A stretch of 64,000 nt of DNA from assembly GCF_013369385.1 (NCBI RefSeq), contig NZ_SZTO01000001.1, positions 62,001-126,000 on the forward strand. The letters run 5' to 3'. Positions 50,677 through 61,114 of this stretch are shown here, piece after piece. Numbering within the stretch: the first letter of the stretch is position 1; each line of letters opens with the position of its first letter. Source of the DNA: Vibrio sp. 05-20-BW147 (GTDB lineage: Bacteria; Pseudomonadota; Gammaproteobacteria; Enterobacterales; Vibrionaceae). Both the position numbers and the translations under genes were made by a program. The notes under the pieces are model-generated. The model made no database searches. It was not told the origin of the DNA and was given only the letters and a program-made list of their open reading frames with translations.

Positions 50677-51309
50677 ATGATCGATATTACTATTTTGCCT
50701 GTTTATTTAACGGCAGTGATTGCATTGTTATTGTTGCCAGGCCCCGACATGCTGTTGATTGCCAGCTCTAGCATGAGTTACGGTAAGAAAGTTGGGCTAT
50801 TTGCCAGTTTGGGCAATGCCACGTCGGGGATCATCTTAACCTTGCTGGCCGCGATGGGCGTTTCAGCGTTGATAGCCATGAGCCCTTTGGCTTTGAAAGC
50901 CCTCCATTTACTGGGCGGCGCGTACTTGCTCAAAATGGGTTGGGACTGTTTGCGAACTTCTCCAGCGCAAGCGCCGCAATCTCAGCATGACAATGCCATG
51001 GCATTGACTTACTACCAACGCGCATTAATGAGCAATTTGCTCAATCCCAAGGCGTTGGTTTTCTTTGTGATGTTTTTGCCTCAGTTTGTGTCGAATAACA
51101 TCTCTGCCTCTTCTGGTGAACAGATGTTGGCGTTAGGTCTGCTTCTCAATGTTTTGGGTTTATTGTTCAATTTTGTGTTGGTTGCTTTGGCTGGCACGGT
51201 TGGTAAGAAGCTTTTGGACAATGCCACGTTCCGACTTTATCAGCACAAAGTGATGGGGGCGGTATTTGTTTTCTTATCTCTTTGGATGTTATTGAATTTT
51301 AACTCGTGA
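50677..51309 (+). CDS. LysE/RhtB-family amino-acid exporter
   Basis: The 210-aa product from ATG 50677 has six hydrophobic segments and the LysE signature LLLPGPDMLLIASSSMSYGKKVG. The longer frame from 50563 adds an unconserved polar leader. It is divergent from the AraC gene, so one regulator may govern both exporters. The substrate is unknown; homoserine, threonine or lysine are typical. Confidence 0.9.
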   Translation: MIDITILPVYLTAVIALLLLPGPDMLLIASSSMSYGKKVGLFASLGNATSGIILTLLAAMGVSALIAMSPLALKALHLLGGAYLLKMGWDCLRTSPAQAPQSQHDNAMALTYYQRALMSNLLNPKALVFFVMFLPQFVSNNISASSGEQMLALGLLLNVLGLLFNFVLVALAGTVGKKLLDNATFRLYQHKVMGAVFVFLSLWMLLNFNS

Positions 51310-51325
51310 TAGATTGTTTTGACGT

Positions 51326-51350
51326 AAAAGCCAGCGCCGCTGGCTTTTTT
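51326..51350 (+). terminator. intrinsic terminator
   Basis: AAAGCCAGCG and CGCTGGCTTT with almost no loop, then a T run, after the LysE gene. The next 75 bp hold imperfect GCAAAAACCAAA repeats. Confidence 0.75.
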
Positions 51351-51477
51351 CTTAACTAGGGCTCGCAATAACTAGAGCTCGTAAAAACCAAAGTTTGCAA
51401 AAACCAAAACATGCAAAAAACAAAGCAGTAATGCTTAAGCATAGAGTGGCGGGTAACGATCAGACGGGAGGAATGCA

Positions 51478-51900
51478 ATGGACTTGAAAACAGAATTTAC
51501 CTTTGACCTACAAAATGAAGAATTTGAAACCATTCGTCAGGGGATTCGTGCTTACAATGCTCAACATCTTCCTGATGGCGAAGTAAAAAAGATCGGCTGT
51601 TTTGTTCGTAATGAGGAGGGCAATTTGGTGGGCGGCCTAACGGGCGATTTGTTTACCAACAGCGTCTTTGTGGAATTTCTTTGGTTAGATGAACACTACC
51701 GTCAACATGGCTTAGGCAGTCAATTGATGCAGCGTTTGGAACACGAGGTAAAACCACAAGGGGTGACGGATATTTGTCTTGATACCTACAGTTTCCAAGC
51801 GTTGGATTTTTATCTCAAATTGGGTTTTGAGCAGGTTGGACAATATAGCGATTACCCAGCAAAAGGCATCAATAAGTACTTCTTGCAAAAAGTCATTTAA
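51478..51900 (+). CDS. GNAT-family N-acetyltransferase
   Basis: This 140-aa single GNAT domain has the acetyl-CoA-binding motif A in VEFLWLDEHYRQHGLGSQLMQRLE (R-x-x-G-x-G type) and a C-terminal strand in DFYLKLGFEQVGQY. GGGAGG lies 6-11 bp before the ATG. The acceptor substrate is unknown. Confidence 0.9.
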   Translation: MDLKTEFTFDLQNEEFETIRQGIRAYNAQHLPDGEVKKIGCFVRNEEGNLVGGLTGDLFTNSVFVEFLWLDEHYRQHGLGSQLMQRLEHEVKPQGVTDICLDTYSFQALDFYLKLGFEQVGQYSDYPAKGINKYFLQKVI

Positions 51901-51919
51901 TCATTAGACTGGTTTAGTC

Positions 51920-51952
51920 AAAGAGCACACTCATACGTCGAGTGTGCTCTTT
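51920..51952. terminator. bidirectional intrinsic terminator
   Basis: AAAGAGCACACTC and GAGTGTGCTCTTT form a 13-bp perfect stem between the convergent acetyltransferase and phosphomutase genes. Confidence 0.9.
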
Positions 51953-51959
51953 GTTTTTA

Positions 51960-53666
51960 TTACGATGACAAGCTTTGTTGATGGGCAGCAATAAGCGCGT
52001 TCATTTTGCTCTCGGCCTTAAACTGTGCGGTTTGGTAATCCAACTCAGCAGGGAAATCGCTAATCACCTCGTAGTAGCACTTCAGTTTCGGCTCAGTGCC
52101 TGAAGGGCGAACGATAACGCGTGAGCGATCTTCAAGGTGATAGATCAGAACATCGCTGGCCGGCAGGTTAATCGCTTCTGTCACGTCATTGGTCACGTAT
52201 CGCAACGACGCTTTGAGATCTTCAATCACCGTTACCTTCTGCCCTGCAATGGTTTTCGGCGGTTTGGCTCTCAGCTGGTCCCCGATGGGGGGCGAATCAG
52301 GCGATAAGGCAATACTGCGCTGCGCGTTAAAATAGAAGCCATGTTGGCGATAAAGCTGCTCTAATTTATCCCACAAGGTAAGGCCATTTTCTTTAAGATG
52401 TGCCGTGAGCTGGGCAAACGCGACCAGCGCTGACAAACCGTCTTTATCCCAAACTTTATTGCCCACGGTGTAGCCCAGTGCTTCCTCATACGCAAACAAG
52501 AACTGCTTGTCATCGTTTTGCTGAGCCATGGCTACATTGGTGAGCCACTTAAAGCCTGTGAGCGTTTGGTAGTAATGGGCACCGTGCTGTTTGGCGATGT
52601 CAGCCAACAAGCGAGAAGAGACAATGGTGTTGCCAACCAGTTGTTTGCTGGCATCCACGCTGCTGAGGAGATAGTCGGCGAACAACGCACCCACTTGATC
52701 CCCTGTGAGCATTTGGTAGTTACCATCCGGTTTGCGAACAGCAACGGCAAAGCGGTCGGCATCAGGGTCATTGGCACAGGCAATCTCTGCATCGACGGTT
52801 TTTGCCAGATCCATCACCATATCCATCGCCCCAGCTTCTTCTGGGTTCGGGAAGTTGACCGTCGGGAACGTGCCATCAGGCTCTCGTTGCTCAGGTACGC
52901 TCAGCACGTGAGTGAAACCGGCATCGGCCAGCAGTGTCTCGGCCATCTCAGCGCCGACACCATGCATAGCGGTGTACGCGATGGAGATATCAACCGCATG
53001 GCCAGATCTTAATAATGGATGCGTGTTCATCGCTTGGCGATACGTTTGGTAGTAGTCCTCTTTGAGCCAGACCAAAAGGCCGTGTTTTTCCGCATCACTC
53101 AACGACATCAGAGGGATAGGTTTGTGCGTCGCTTGCTCAATCTCGGCGGCAATACCCGCATCGTGAGGTGGTATGATTTGCGCACCATTTTCCCAATACA
53201 CTTTAAAACCGTTGTATTCTGGTGGGTTGTGGCTTGCGGTAACCACTACCGCTGCTGCGGCATTAAACTGTTTGACACCAAACGCAACCACTGGGGTTGG
53301 GGCCACTTTATGGGTGAGGTAAACCTTAATGCCCAAGGCGGTGAGTACAGCGGCTGTGTCGTGAGCAAATTGTTTCGAATCGGTTCGGCCATCATAGCCA
53401 ATCACCACGCCACGAGCAGCGGCATCACCAATCGTCTCGATGAGATAATGTCCGAGTCCTGTCGCGGTTTCTTGAATGACAAGTCGGTTCATGCGATTTG
53501 GTCCCGAACCGACTTTTCCACGTAATCCGGCGGTACCAAATTCAAGCCTGCCGCGAAAACGGTCTTGCAATTCTTCCGTCATCTTCTCATCAATGAGGTA
53601 CTGAAGTTCTTCACGGGTGCGTGGATCCGGATCTCTGGCCAACCAGTCAGTGACTTGTTTTAGCAT
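51960..53666 (-). CDS. alpha-D-phosphohexomutase (phosphoglucomutase/phosphomannomutase)
   Basis: This 568-aa enzyme interconverts hexose 1- and 6-phosphates. The four domains show the phosphoserine motif VTASHNPPEYNGFK, the Mg-binding CANDPDADRF, the sugar-binding EEALGY and the phosphate-binding RPSGTEPKLK. Length and the N-terminal TREELQYLIDEK region fit the long type (PgcA/ManB-like) of mutase, which is usually a phosphoglucomutase. It is a single gene with its own terminator. Confidence 0.93.
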   Translation of the reverse strand: MLKQVTDWLARDPDPRTREELQYLIDEKMTEELQDRFRGRLEFGTAGLRGKVGSGPNRMNRLVIQETATGLGHYLIETIGDAAARGVVIGYDGRTDSKQFAHDTAAVLTALGIKVYLTHKVAPTPVVAFGVKQFNAAAAVVVTASHNPPEYNGFKVYWENGAQIIPPHDAGIAAEIEQATHKPIPLMSLSDAEKHGLLVWLKEDYYQTYRQAMNTHPLLRSGHAVDISIAYTAMHGVGAEMAETLLADAGFTHVLSVPEQREPDGTFPTVNFPNPEEAGAMDMVMDLAKTVDAEIACANDPDADRFAVAVRKPDGNYQMLTGDQVGALFADYLLSSVDASKQLVGNTIVSSRLLADIAKQHGAHYYQTLTGFKWLTNVAMAQQNDDKQFLFAYEEALGYTVGNKVWDKDGLSALVAFAQLTAHLKENGLTLWDKLEQLYRQHGFYFNAQRSIALSPDSPPIGDQLRAKPPKTIAGQKVTVIEDLKASLRYVTNDVTEAINLPASDVLIYHLEDRSRVIVRPSGTEPKLKCYYEVISDFPAELDYQTAQFKAESKMNALIAAHQQSLSS

Positions 53667-53978
53667 ACATTTTTCCTTACTTTCTTTGTTCTCTCTAATC
53701 TAAATGGTAACTAATATCATTTCCGTGATGCCAATCGTTTACTAGAAGCATAAATAACTTATCGCCCTATAAAGATAGCCAATTTGCGCCATTTTGGTCT
53801 CGTGTTTGCTTCTTGGTGCTTCTTTGATTTCGCACCCACTTCGCATAGAGGGTCTTTGTTCTCATTGCTATTTCATTGTGACAGCTCAGATAAGTTGCTA
53901 GATGAGTGTTTGAACTACACCTACGTGGGAGAATCCTTTAAACTGCGAGCCCATTGAGTGGCTGTATAGGATTGGAAA
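53667..53978. promoter_or_regulatory. divergent gap between the phosphomutase and phosphatase genes
   Basis: This 312-bp AT-rich stretch has no ORF, hairpin or clear repeat. It must hold both divergent promoters; I could not place them with confidence. Confidence 0.4.
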
Positions 53979-54737
53979 ATGGATTTTCGGCATCAGTGGA
54001 TCAACGGAAGTCAATACCAGCGGATTTATGTCGTTGGTGATGTTCATGGCAAACTCGCGCTACTGAAAGACACGCTTCAACGTGTTGAGTTTGATCCTCA
54101 GTGTGACTTGCTGATTTCGGTAGGCGATCTTGTCGATCGCGGACCGGATTCTGCAGGGGTGTTACGCTATTACGCAGAACATGAATGGTTTCATGCGGTG
54201 ATGGGCAATCATGAATGGATGATGGTTAATGCAATGGATGCGCAGCAAAAAAAGACTCGTTCGGAAAAGGAAGAGTACTTCATCACTATTTGGAATCGCA
54301 ACGGAAACGAATGGGTGCAACACATGCCCAACGATGAAAAACGAGCGTTGCGAGATATCGCTGCTTCGATGCCTAGCGCGATCACTCTCACTCTGGAAGA
54401 CGACCGAAGGTTTGGCATTTCACATGCTCAGCCACACTCGTTGGATTGGAATGAAATGATTGATTGGCAAGGTAACATGTGGGATAACCCGCGCTGGATC
54501 TGGGGAAGAACCCGCATCACGGAAACGGCTCCAGAGCGAGTGAAAAACGTGGATCTGACCATACACGGCCATACACGCAGCGATGGTACAAAGCGAGTTT
54601 CCAACAGTGTGTTTATTGATACGGCTTCAAGCGAGGAATATCAAGGTGCCTTTACCCTTTATGAGCTGCGAACTGGGCAACTTTTTATTGGTATTAAGCA
54701 AAGCGAACTGGATGAAGTGAGTACAAGCGATTGTTAA
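53979..54737 (+). CDS. PrpA/PP1-type metallophosphoesterase
   Basis: This 252-aa calcineurin-like phosphatase has the three metal-binding motifs GDVHG, GDLVDRG and GNHE and a later HGHTR. It resembles bacterial serine/threonine protein phosphatases (PrpA/PrpB, lambda phosphatase). A region of Trp-rich sequence (WQGNMWDNPRWIWGRTR) precedes the last motif, as in PrpA-type enzymes. The protein substrate is unknown. Confidence 0.92.
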   Translation: MDFRHQWINGSQYQRIYVVGDVHGKLALLKDTLQRVEFDPQCDLLISVGDLVDRGPDSAGVLRYYAEHEWFHAVMGNHEWMMVNAMDAQQKKTRSEKEEYFITIWNRNGNEWVQHMPNDEKRALRDIAASMPSAITLTLEDDRRFGISHAQPHSLDWNEMIDWQGNMWDNPRWIWGRTRITETAPERVKNVDLTIHGHTRSDGTKRVSNSVFIDTASSEEYQGAFTLYELRTGQLFIGIKQSELDEVSTSDC

Positions 54738-54813
54738 CCGGAAGCAATATCGGTAAAGTGATCGCAAGCGATTTATATGCCAGTCAAGCTTAGCGGTAGA
54801 GGAAGATGTCAAG

Positions 54814-55527
54814 ATGTTTGATACGACGGTGTTGTTAGCGGTTTTACTGATCTTTCTTGGCTCATTTGTGCAAACTGCGATTGGCTTTGGTTTGGCGATT
54901 GTGTCTGCGCCTTTGCTGATTATGCTTGCTCCTGAGTATGTACCTGCCCCAATCTGTTTGGTGGCATTGTTTATCTCCATCCTTAATGCGTTTAAGCACA
55001 AAAGCAGCGTTGAAATTGGCGGCCTAAAGATGGCCTTAATTGGGCGCATTCCTGGTTCGATTGCGGGTGGAGTACTGCTTGTGATGGTGAGCACTCAAGC
55101 CTTGGCGTTATGGATTGGCATTTTAGTGCTTTTTGCTGTCGCGGTGAGTTTGTTGCCATTTCGGGTGGAACCCAATCCTACGCGCATGACGATAGCTGGA
55201 TTCTTTTCTGGTCTATTTGGCACCAGTTCGGGTATTGGTGGGCCACCGATGGCCTTGTTGCTTCAGCATCAGGAAGCCAATCAGTTGCGCGGTAATCTCT
55301 CCGCATTTTTTGTTTTCAGCTCTCTGATATCACTTGCGATCCAGATACCAGCGGGTTTCTTTACCCTCCATCACCTAAAAATCACCTTACCGTTGATTCC
55401 TGCTGCATGGTTGGGATACAAGTTGGCCCTCATGACCACAGCAAGTTTGCCAAAAGAGCAGATCCGCATTGGTGCCTTAACACTTTGCGGTTTGAGTGGC
55501 ATTGGTGCAGTTTGGCAGAGTTTTTAA
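54814..55527 (+). CDS. TauE/SafE-family (DUF81) membrane permease
   Basis: This 237-aa protein with about seven hydrophobic segments has the TauE/SafE features GFGLAIVSAPLLIMLAPE and FGTSSGIGGPPMALLLQHQ. Members export or import sulphite, sulphoacetate and other organic anions. It is 77 bp after the phosphatase gene, and no partner enzyme is seen. Confidence 0.88.
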   Translation: MFDTTVLLAVLLIFLGSFVQTAIGFGLAIVSAPLLIMLAPEYVPAPICLVALFISILNAFKHKSSVEIGGLKMALIGRIPGSIAGGVLLVMVSTQALALWIGILVLFAVAVSLLPFRVEPNPTRMTIAGFFSGLFGTSSGIGGPPMALLLQHQEANQLRGNLSAFFVFSSLISLAIQIPAGFFTLHHLKITLPLIPAAWLGYKLALMTTASLPKEQIRIGALTLCGLSGIGAVWQSF

Positions 55528-55721
55528 TGACTTAACTGTACTCCATAAAATAAACAAATAGTTTCATATAAAATTAGTTTTATATTCCTTCATACCCTAG
55601 CTATGTTTATAGAGTTGGCTGGGTGTGCTTTTGGTTCCATAACGGTGTTTGCCGAACATAAATTAAGAACTAGACGCTCCCAAAATAAACCGTCTTAACT
55701 ATCGGATAGATAGGGGGAGCT

Positions 55722-57629
55722 ATGAATCTAGGCTTTAAATCACGTATTTACTCCAGCGTGGCGTTATTGGTTGCCTTATCGTTAGGTATCTTGGGTACGC
55801 TCAATATCATTTCTCTAAAAGAAAAGATGGTCTCATCTTTGATCTCTGAAACTCAGAATAAACTCAATTATCACGTTGATGAACTGAAACACGCGGTCAC
55901 GACTCAACTCAAAGCGGTTGAGTTTGGGGCTCGTCATTTCAATAAACAACTCAGTGATGAGCAGAATGTCAATCTTGTACGCATGTTGGCTGAGAGTGCC
56001 GGTATCTCGAACATCATCATGGCGTATGACGATGGTCGCTCGTACATGTCGCTCCATAAATCTGGCATTACAACGTCGGAGCAAAACTTCAACCAAAGGG
56101 AGTGGTATCAAAGCGCCAAAGGCAGCAACAGCGCCAAACTCACGAACATCTATGTTGATAAAATTACGGGTGAGAAAGTCGTCAGTGCAACAATGCCAGT
56201 CTATTACCAAGGTCAGTTTCAAGGTGTTTTGTTAGGCGATATCTTACTGTCAGACATCATTAAAATGGTGAGTAACATGCGCTTTGCCGGAGGTGCGGCG
56301 ACCTTAACCGATAAAAATGCCGTGTTTTTCGCCAGCGACGATCCCAATGATATCGGGAAAACGCCTTCACAAGTCAGCGCTGTATTTAGTGACATGGAAC
56401 GTGCTTTCTTCAACCAACAGCAAGGCCATTTACAGTTTCCTTATCTTGGTATTGAGTTCGATGGCTACTTTCAGCGCGTCAACTTAACCCCAGACCAATA
56501 TTGGACCTTGATGGTGTTTGTCGATCAGGACACCGCATTGGCGGGGGTTCGAGAGGCACAAAATGAAGCAATCGTGACTGGGGTAATCTTACTTTTGGTC
56601 AGTGCGGTGGTGATGGTGCTGACTCTTGAGCACGCTTATCGTCCGCTACTCAAACTGAAAAAAGCGGTACTTGGATTGTCGAAAGGCTCCGGTGATTTAA
56701 CAGCGAGGCTAACGGTAGAAGGGGGTGATGATCTTGCGCAGATCAGTGAAGGTTTCAACCGTTTCGTGCAAAGTTTGCAAGGGATGATGTTGCAAGTTTC
56801 CGAAGCAAGCCAAAATATCTCGGCGAACATCGTGCAGCTCAATCAAACCGCTGTCGAAAATGAAAAGGTGTTGATTAACCATTCAGCAGAAACGGATCAG
56901 GTGGTGACCGCGATTACTGAAATGAGCGAAAGTGCTCGTTCGGTGGCGGAAAATGTGACGCAATCTAATCGCATTACTGAAAGTGCCAGCAAGGAAGCAA
57001 AGCAATCGTTGGCCATTGTTAATAATGCCGTGAGTACAGTGAGTGCACTGGTTAATGATGTGGAAGAAATGTCAGAGCGCATCGTGAGTATGAACAAAGA
57101 TGCCAATAAGATCAGTGAAGTATTGAATGTAATTGGTGAGATTTCCGAACAAACTAACTTACTCGCGCTAAATGCGGCTATCGAAGCGGCGAGAGCTGGT
57201 GAACAAGGGCGAGGATTTGCGGTGGTGGCTGATGAAGTCCGAGCTTTGGCGGCTCGCACACAAAACAGCACAACGGAGATTTCCGAAATGTTGTCGAAAC
57301 TGTTGGATGGAACCTCCAGCGTTGTCGCCTCAATGGAACGCACTAAGCAACAGTGTCAATCCACGGCGAGCAAAACGTCGGAAGTATCCAACAGCCTCAA
57401 TCTCATGAGCGGTTCGGTACGTGACATTGATGATGTCAGCACGCAAATTGCGGCGGCGACAGAAGAGCAAAGTACCGTAGCAGCAGAGTTGAGTCGCAAC
57501 ATGTTGTCCATCAGAGATATTGTGACCAATCTTGTTGCTAGCGGCCGTCAAACCGTCTCAGCCACAGAATCTTTGGCTGATTCTAATCATGAGTTGGATC
57601 AGTTAGTCTCCAACTTCAAGTTAAAGTAG
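55722..57629 (+). CDS. methyl-accepting chemotaxis protein with dCache domain
   Basis: The 635-aa receptor has TM1 (about 8-28), a double-Cache domain (about 35-275) with [11 protein letters not shown] and [13 protein letters not shown]2 (about 283-303), HAMP and the MCP signalling domain with [19 protein letters not shown]. The Cache pocket has R-x-W-Y but not the preceding Tyr of the amino-acid motif, so the ligand is open. It lies 62 bp upstream of a PLP decarboxylase gene, from which it is separated by a weak terminator. Confidence 0.93.
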   Translation: MNLGFKSRIYSSVALLVALSLGILGTLNIISLKEKMVSSLISETQNKLNYHVDELKHAVTTQLKAVEFGARHFNKQLSDEQNVNLVRMLAESAGISNIIMAYDDGRSYMSLHKSGITTSEQNFNQREWYQSAKGSNSAKLTNIYVDKITGEKVVSATMPVYYQGQFQGVLLGDILLSDIIKMVSNMRFAGGAATLTDKNAVFFASDDPNDIGKTPSQVSAVFSDMERAFFNQQQGHLQFPYLGIEFDGYFQRVNLTPDQYWTLMVFVDQDTALAGVREAQNEAIVTGVILLLVSAVVMVLTLEHAYRPLLKLKKAVLGLSKGSGDLTARLTVEGGDDLAQISEGFNRFVQSLQGMMLQVSEASQNISANIVQLNQTAVENEKVLINHSAETDQVVTAITEMSESARSVAENVTQSNRITESASKEAKQSLAIVNNAVSTVSALVNDVEEMSERIVSMNKDANKISEVLNVIGEISEQTNLLALNAAIEAARAGEQGRGFAVVADEVRALAARTQNSTTEISEMLSKLLDGTSSVVASMERTKQQCQSTASKTSEVSNSLNLMSGSVRDIDDVSTQIAAATEEQSTVAAELSRNMLSIRDIVTNLVASGRQTVSATESLADSNHELDQLVSNFKLK

Positions 57630-57645
57630 ACGTTTTAACGACAGC

Positions 57646-57664
57646 GCGGGCCAGGATGGCCCGC
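57646..57664 (+). terminator. possible terminator between chemoreceptor and decarboxylase
   Basis: GCGGGCCA-GGA-TGGCCCGC, followed by an interrupted T run (TTTGGTTTCTTTT). Read-through is likely, since the next ATG is 27 bp away. Confidence 0.55.
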
Positions 57665-57691
57665 TTTGGTTTCTTTTGAAGGAGCGGCCTC

Positions 57692-59371
57692 ATGACGAAG
57701 CTAATGGTTCACTCTTGGCTAGATATCCAAAATAATCAGGTCTCCCAACACTTTCACTACTGCCACCAGAAGCTGTTGAAGCAATATTTTGCACGCAATC
57801 CCAATTTGTGGCCCATCTACAAGATAAAAGAAATCGCGGAGTTAATTGGGCACAAACGCAATCGAACCAAGCCTAACAACCCTATCTTGTCTAAACGACT
57901 CACAGCAGACAGCTACATCCCACGGCACTCTAGTGAGGTCATCCGCCCATTTGAAGCTCTGGCATTGTTTGCTGCGGGTAATACCAAAAATTGGGACGAC
58001 CCATGCTCGGTAGAAAACGTTATATCGACACCTTGTGATCCGGCAATTCACGGAGCACTTCTGGCGACCATTGCGAATCCCAATTTGGTTTACAGTGAAT
58101 ACGCGGGGAGAGCGACAGAGCTTGAGAAAGTGGTGGTAAGGCAAATGGCCAATTTAATTGGTTACGATGATCACAGGGCGACGGGGTTGTTCACCCAAGG
58201 TGGTACCTTTTGCAACTTATATGGCTACCTGTTGGGGCTAAGAAAATGTTTTCCTGATTCCGTTACCAAAGGATTTCGAGATAAAAAGCTGCTCTTTATT
58301 AACTCACAAGCGGGGCATTACTCCAACGTGACCAACCTGTCATTGTTGGGGGTGGATATTGAGCAGCAATTGAGAAGAATTAAAGTCAAAGAGAACAATC
58401 AAATTGATGTTGATGATCTCACTCGTCAGTTTGAGTATTGCATTCGCAATGAGATAAAAGTACCGACCATATTACTCACGTTTGGTACCACCGATACCTT
58501 TGCTATCGACGATATTGCCTCGGTCTATTTGGCGCGAGAGCGGCTTTGTCGGCAGTATGGTTTATCTTACCGACCGCATATCCATGTAGATGCCGCAGTT
58601 GGTTGGACGTTGTCGTTTTTTCGTGATTATGCGTTTGAGCGCAATGAGCTTTCGATTAACCCTGCGACTTTGGAAGGGTTAGAAGCCAATCACTCGTTGG
58701 TGAAAGGGTTACGTTACGCTGATTCCATCACGATTGATTTTCAAAAATGGGGTTATGTGCCATATACCTCGAGTATGATTCTTGTGAAAGAAGGCCATGA
58801 TCTGGACGCTCTGAAACAAGACGCTGACTACTTCTCCTATTTTGAACCGCAGCAAAAGAATCAGTCGCATCTCCAATCGACAATAGAATGTTCGCGTAGT
58901 GCCGTGGGCGTTTTTGCAGCGTACTCGGCACTGGAGAGTATAGGTATTGAAGGGTATCAGTCGCTCATTGCCCATGGCCTACAGAATGCGAACTACTTAC
59001 GTTGCTTACTTTCTCAGTTGCCAAACTGCAAAGTGGTGTCGGGCAGTAATCAAGGTCCTTGTGTCACCTTCCGTCTTTACCCTCCGGATGTCAAAGAAAG
59101 TCCTCAAGCGCTATTTTATCGTGAACGTCGGCTGATTCGGCAAAAGGCGTATATGGAAAGCATTGTCACCAGTGCCACTTATCATCGGAGTAATTTTCTA
59201 TCAAGGAGAGGGCGCTATCTCAAAACCAACTGGGTGGACTCTATTGCGAGAACCGACTACAACGAGGTTGGTCATTGTCTTTTTTTACCCGGAGAAAAGG
59301 CGGTGTTTTTAAACCCCAATACCCAACGGCAAAATATTGAGTCCTTTGTTTCTAATCTCAATAAACTCTAA
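57692..59371 (+). CDS. group II pyridoxal-phosphate-dependent decarboxylase
   Basis: This 559-aa fold-type I PLP enzyme has TQGGTFCNLYGYLLG, the PLP-contacting Asp in HVDAAVGW and the Schiff-base Lys in ITIDFQKWGYVPYTSS. This family decarboxylates glutamate, aspartate, cysteine sulphinate, aromatic acids or diaminobutyrate. It could be related to the Vibrio aspartate decarboxylase type, but I cannot read the substrate. It begins 62 bp after a chemoreceptor gene on the same strand. Confidence 0.88.
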   Translation: MTKLMVHSWLDIQNNQVSQHFHYCHQKLLKQYFARNPNLWPIYKIKEIAELIGHKRNRTKPNNPILSKRLTADSYIPRHSSEVIRPFEALALFAAGNTKNWDDPCSVENVISTPCDPAIHGALLATIANPNLVYSEYAGRATELEKVVVRQMANLIGYDDHRATGLFTQGGTFCNLYGYLLGLRKCFPDSVTKGFRDKKLLFINSQAGHYSNVTNLSLLGVDIEQQLRRIKVKENNQIDVDDLTRQFEYCIRNEIKVPTILLTFGTTDTFAIDDIASVYLARERLCRQYGLSYRPHIHVDAAVGWTLSFFRDYAFERNELSINPATLEGLEANHSLVKGLRYADSITIDFQKWGYVPYTSSMILVKEGHDLDALKQDADYFSYFEPQQKNQSHLQSTIECSRSAVGVFAAYSALESIGIEGYQSLIAHGLQNANYLRCLLSQLPNCKVVSGSNQGPCVTFRLYPPDVKESPQALFYRERRLIRQKAYMESIVTSATYHRSNFLSRRGRYLKTNWVDSIARTDYNEVGHCLFLPGEKAVFLNPNTQRQNIESFVSNLNKL

Positions 59372-59464
59372 CGCGCTGTTGGCTACAATCACCATTTGGC
59401 GATCAGCAATCCTCGAGCAACTGGCCGCCGTGCTAAAATCAAAGATGTTGTGGTCGACCCATCA

Positions 59465-59497
59465 TAAAAAAGAAGCGATGCCCAGGCATCGCTTCTT
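59465..59497. terminator. intrinsic terminator for gbpA
   Basis: AAGAAGCGATGCC-CA-GGCATCGCTTCTT is a 13-bp stem. On the minus strand it is followed by TTTTTTATG, 28 bp after the gbpA stop. Confidence 0.88.
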
Positions 59498-59525
59498 ACT
59501 TGTGACGTGAGCGAGCGTGAAGCGG

Positions 59526-60983
59526 TTAAAGCTTATCCCACGCCATTTGCCAGTGAGAACCAACCGCTGGCTCATAATGTGTTGCGCTTTGTGACCACTG
59601 AATGCAGTAACCAGAGTAAGGGAAGGGCTTACATTGGTAAACGTGGCCATCAGTGGCTAGCACTTTGGTGCCCGCGGTGTATGAACTTAAACTTTGTGGA
59701 AAAACAAAATCATAGTCGTTGCCTGGAGGCGGCGTTTGCTCTTCTTTCAGCATAAAATCGTAGCTTTGCTGCTTTTGTAAATTGCCATTGTGATCTTTGA
59801 CCTTTGACACCAACGTATGATGACCAGCTTCGGACTTACTGAGTGTTAGTGTTACCGCTTGTGTGTCACCATCTTTCATAGAAACGGTTTCGAACGCCAA
59901 TGGTTCTTTGTGGTGATTGTAAACGGTCAGCTCTGCTGAGATATCACCCACTGCGTCCAAGGTTAACTGCAAGGCAACGGATTCGTCCTCAACCAGATAC
60001 TCGTCCGCGAGGCCAGAGACAGTCACATCGTACTCCGGTACCGGCGTTTCAATTTTATAGCCGATTTCGACGCGTTCTAGAGAGCTACCTTGTTTGAGAT
60101 AAATCGGGTTACTACCATAAACGGGAACAAACTGGTTCTGCTCATTCAACTGGCCCGATGCGATATCACTTTGGGTTTGGTTAATCTTAGTGGCCAGTGC
60201 GTGAGACCAGTTGTTTGCGACCGTCAGCGCCTGACTGTCGATAGTGAGCGTCGTACGGTAGGCCACGTTCTCTCCGTTATGGTCAAACACCCGTGTAAAT
60301 ACAGTGTCGCCGACGTTCAGGTTCATGGTCGGGTTGATCTGACCGCCTTGGCTCCAATTTGGTAGCGAAGGGCCTTCTCCGTCAAATTTGACATCGATTA
60401 CATTGTAGAAAGAGGCAGCAGTATCACCCACATCCCAAACCGCAAGAATCACTTGATAACCTTGGCGCTCAGGAACGTTACAACTGTGACTGACACGTTT
60501 TGGTGGCTGCACCATACCGCCATCAATCACACAAAAAGGCGTGAGATCAAATGATGCGCGAGCTAATGGTTGATTTGGGTTCCAATCGGGTTTTGTGATG
60601 TAGTACTTCCAATCTTTGGTCACGTGGTTTGCGGTAAACGTCCACTCAAAGTTTTGTGGGCCGGCTTGAATCGGGCGTTTAACCCAGCGATCGCTGGTCT
60701 GTTCGTCCAGCGCACTGGCAAGGGCACTCTCTGCACTGGCAATTTTGCCATCGCGTGGGCCACTTTCCGGAAAACCATCAGGGCCTTCTACACTCTGTGG
60801 CTCATATTGAATGGCGCCACAATGGCTGTTTTTTTCTCCTGTAGAAGCGGCAAATTTACATAACGCAACACGACCTTCGGCCACGCCATTCTCTACTGCT
60901 GAAACATAGCCATGACTCATCGCACTACCGCTGATGACAGAGATAGCAATGGCAAGCATGGTGTAAGTGGGTTGTTTTTTCAT
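59526..60983 (-). CDS. gbpA: GbpA, secreted chitin-binding lytic polysaccharide monooxygenase
   Basis: GbpA is a secreted colonisation factor that binds chitin and mucin and oxidatively cleaves chitin. From ATG 60983 it has 485 residues, the length of V. cholerae GbpA. The signal peptide ends SGSAMS, leaving the copper-binding His as mature residue 1 ([10 protein letters not shown]). Domain 1 is an AA10 monooxygenase with [19 protein letters not shown] and [17 protein letters not shown]; domains 2 and 3 bind the cell surface; the C-terminal domain (about 415-485) is a chitin-binding module with [17 protein letters not shown] c-di-GMP riboswitch lies in its leader. Confidence 0.97.
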   Translation of the reverse strand: MKKQPTYTMLAIAISVISGSAMSHGYVSAVENGVAEGRVALCKFAASTGEKNSHCGAIQYEPQSVEGPDGFPESGPRDGKIASAESALASALDEQTSDRWVKRPIQAGPQNFEWTFTANHVTKDWKYYITKPDWNPNQPLARASFDLTPFCVIDGGMVQPPKRVSHSCNVPERQGYQVILAVWDVGDTAASFYNVIDVKFDGEGPSLPNWSQGGQINPTMNLNVGDTVFTRVFDHNGENVAYRTTLTIDSQALTVANNWSHALATKINQTQSDIASGQLNEQNQFVPVYGSNPIYLKQGSSLERVEIGYKIETPVPEYDVTVSGLADEYLVEDESVALQLTLDAVGDISAELTVYNHHKEPLAFETVSMKDGDTQAVTLTLSKSEAGHHTLVSKVKDHNGNLQKQQSYDFMLKEEQTPPPGNDYDFVFPQSLSSYTAGTKVLATDGHVYQCKPFPYSGYCIQWSQSATHYEPAVGSHWQMAWDKL

Positions 60984-61114
60984 AACATACTCTTTTTTTG
61001 TGCTGACTTTATCCAGAGTGCTCTGGGTATCGACCACAGCATACGCATGTTATTGCCAAAGACGCCGGAGAGGGGGAAACTCCCTGAATCTTTAGCTCAA
61101 ACACTCTCTCTCGA

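Noticed and set aside
51356-51430. GCAAAAACCAAA-like repeats as a CRISPR or tandem array
   Set aside because: Copies are imperfect, few and without spacers; simple low-complexity sequence is enough to explain them.
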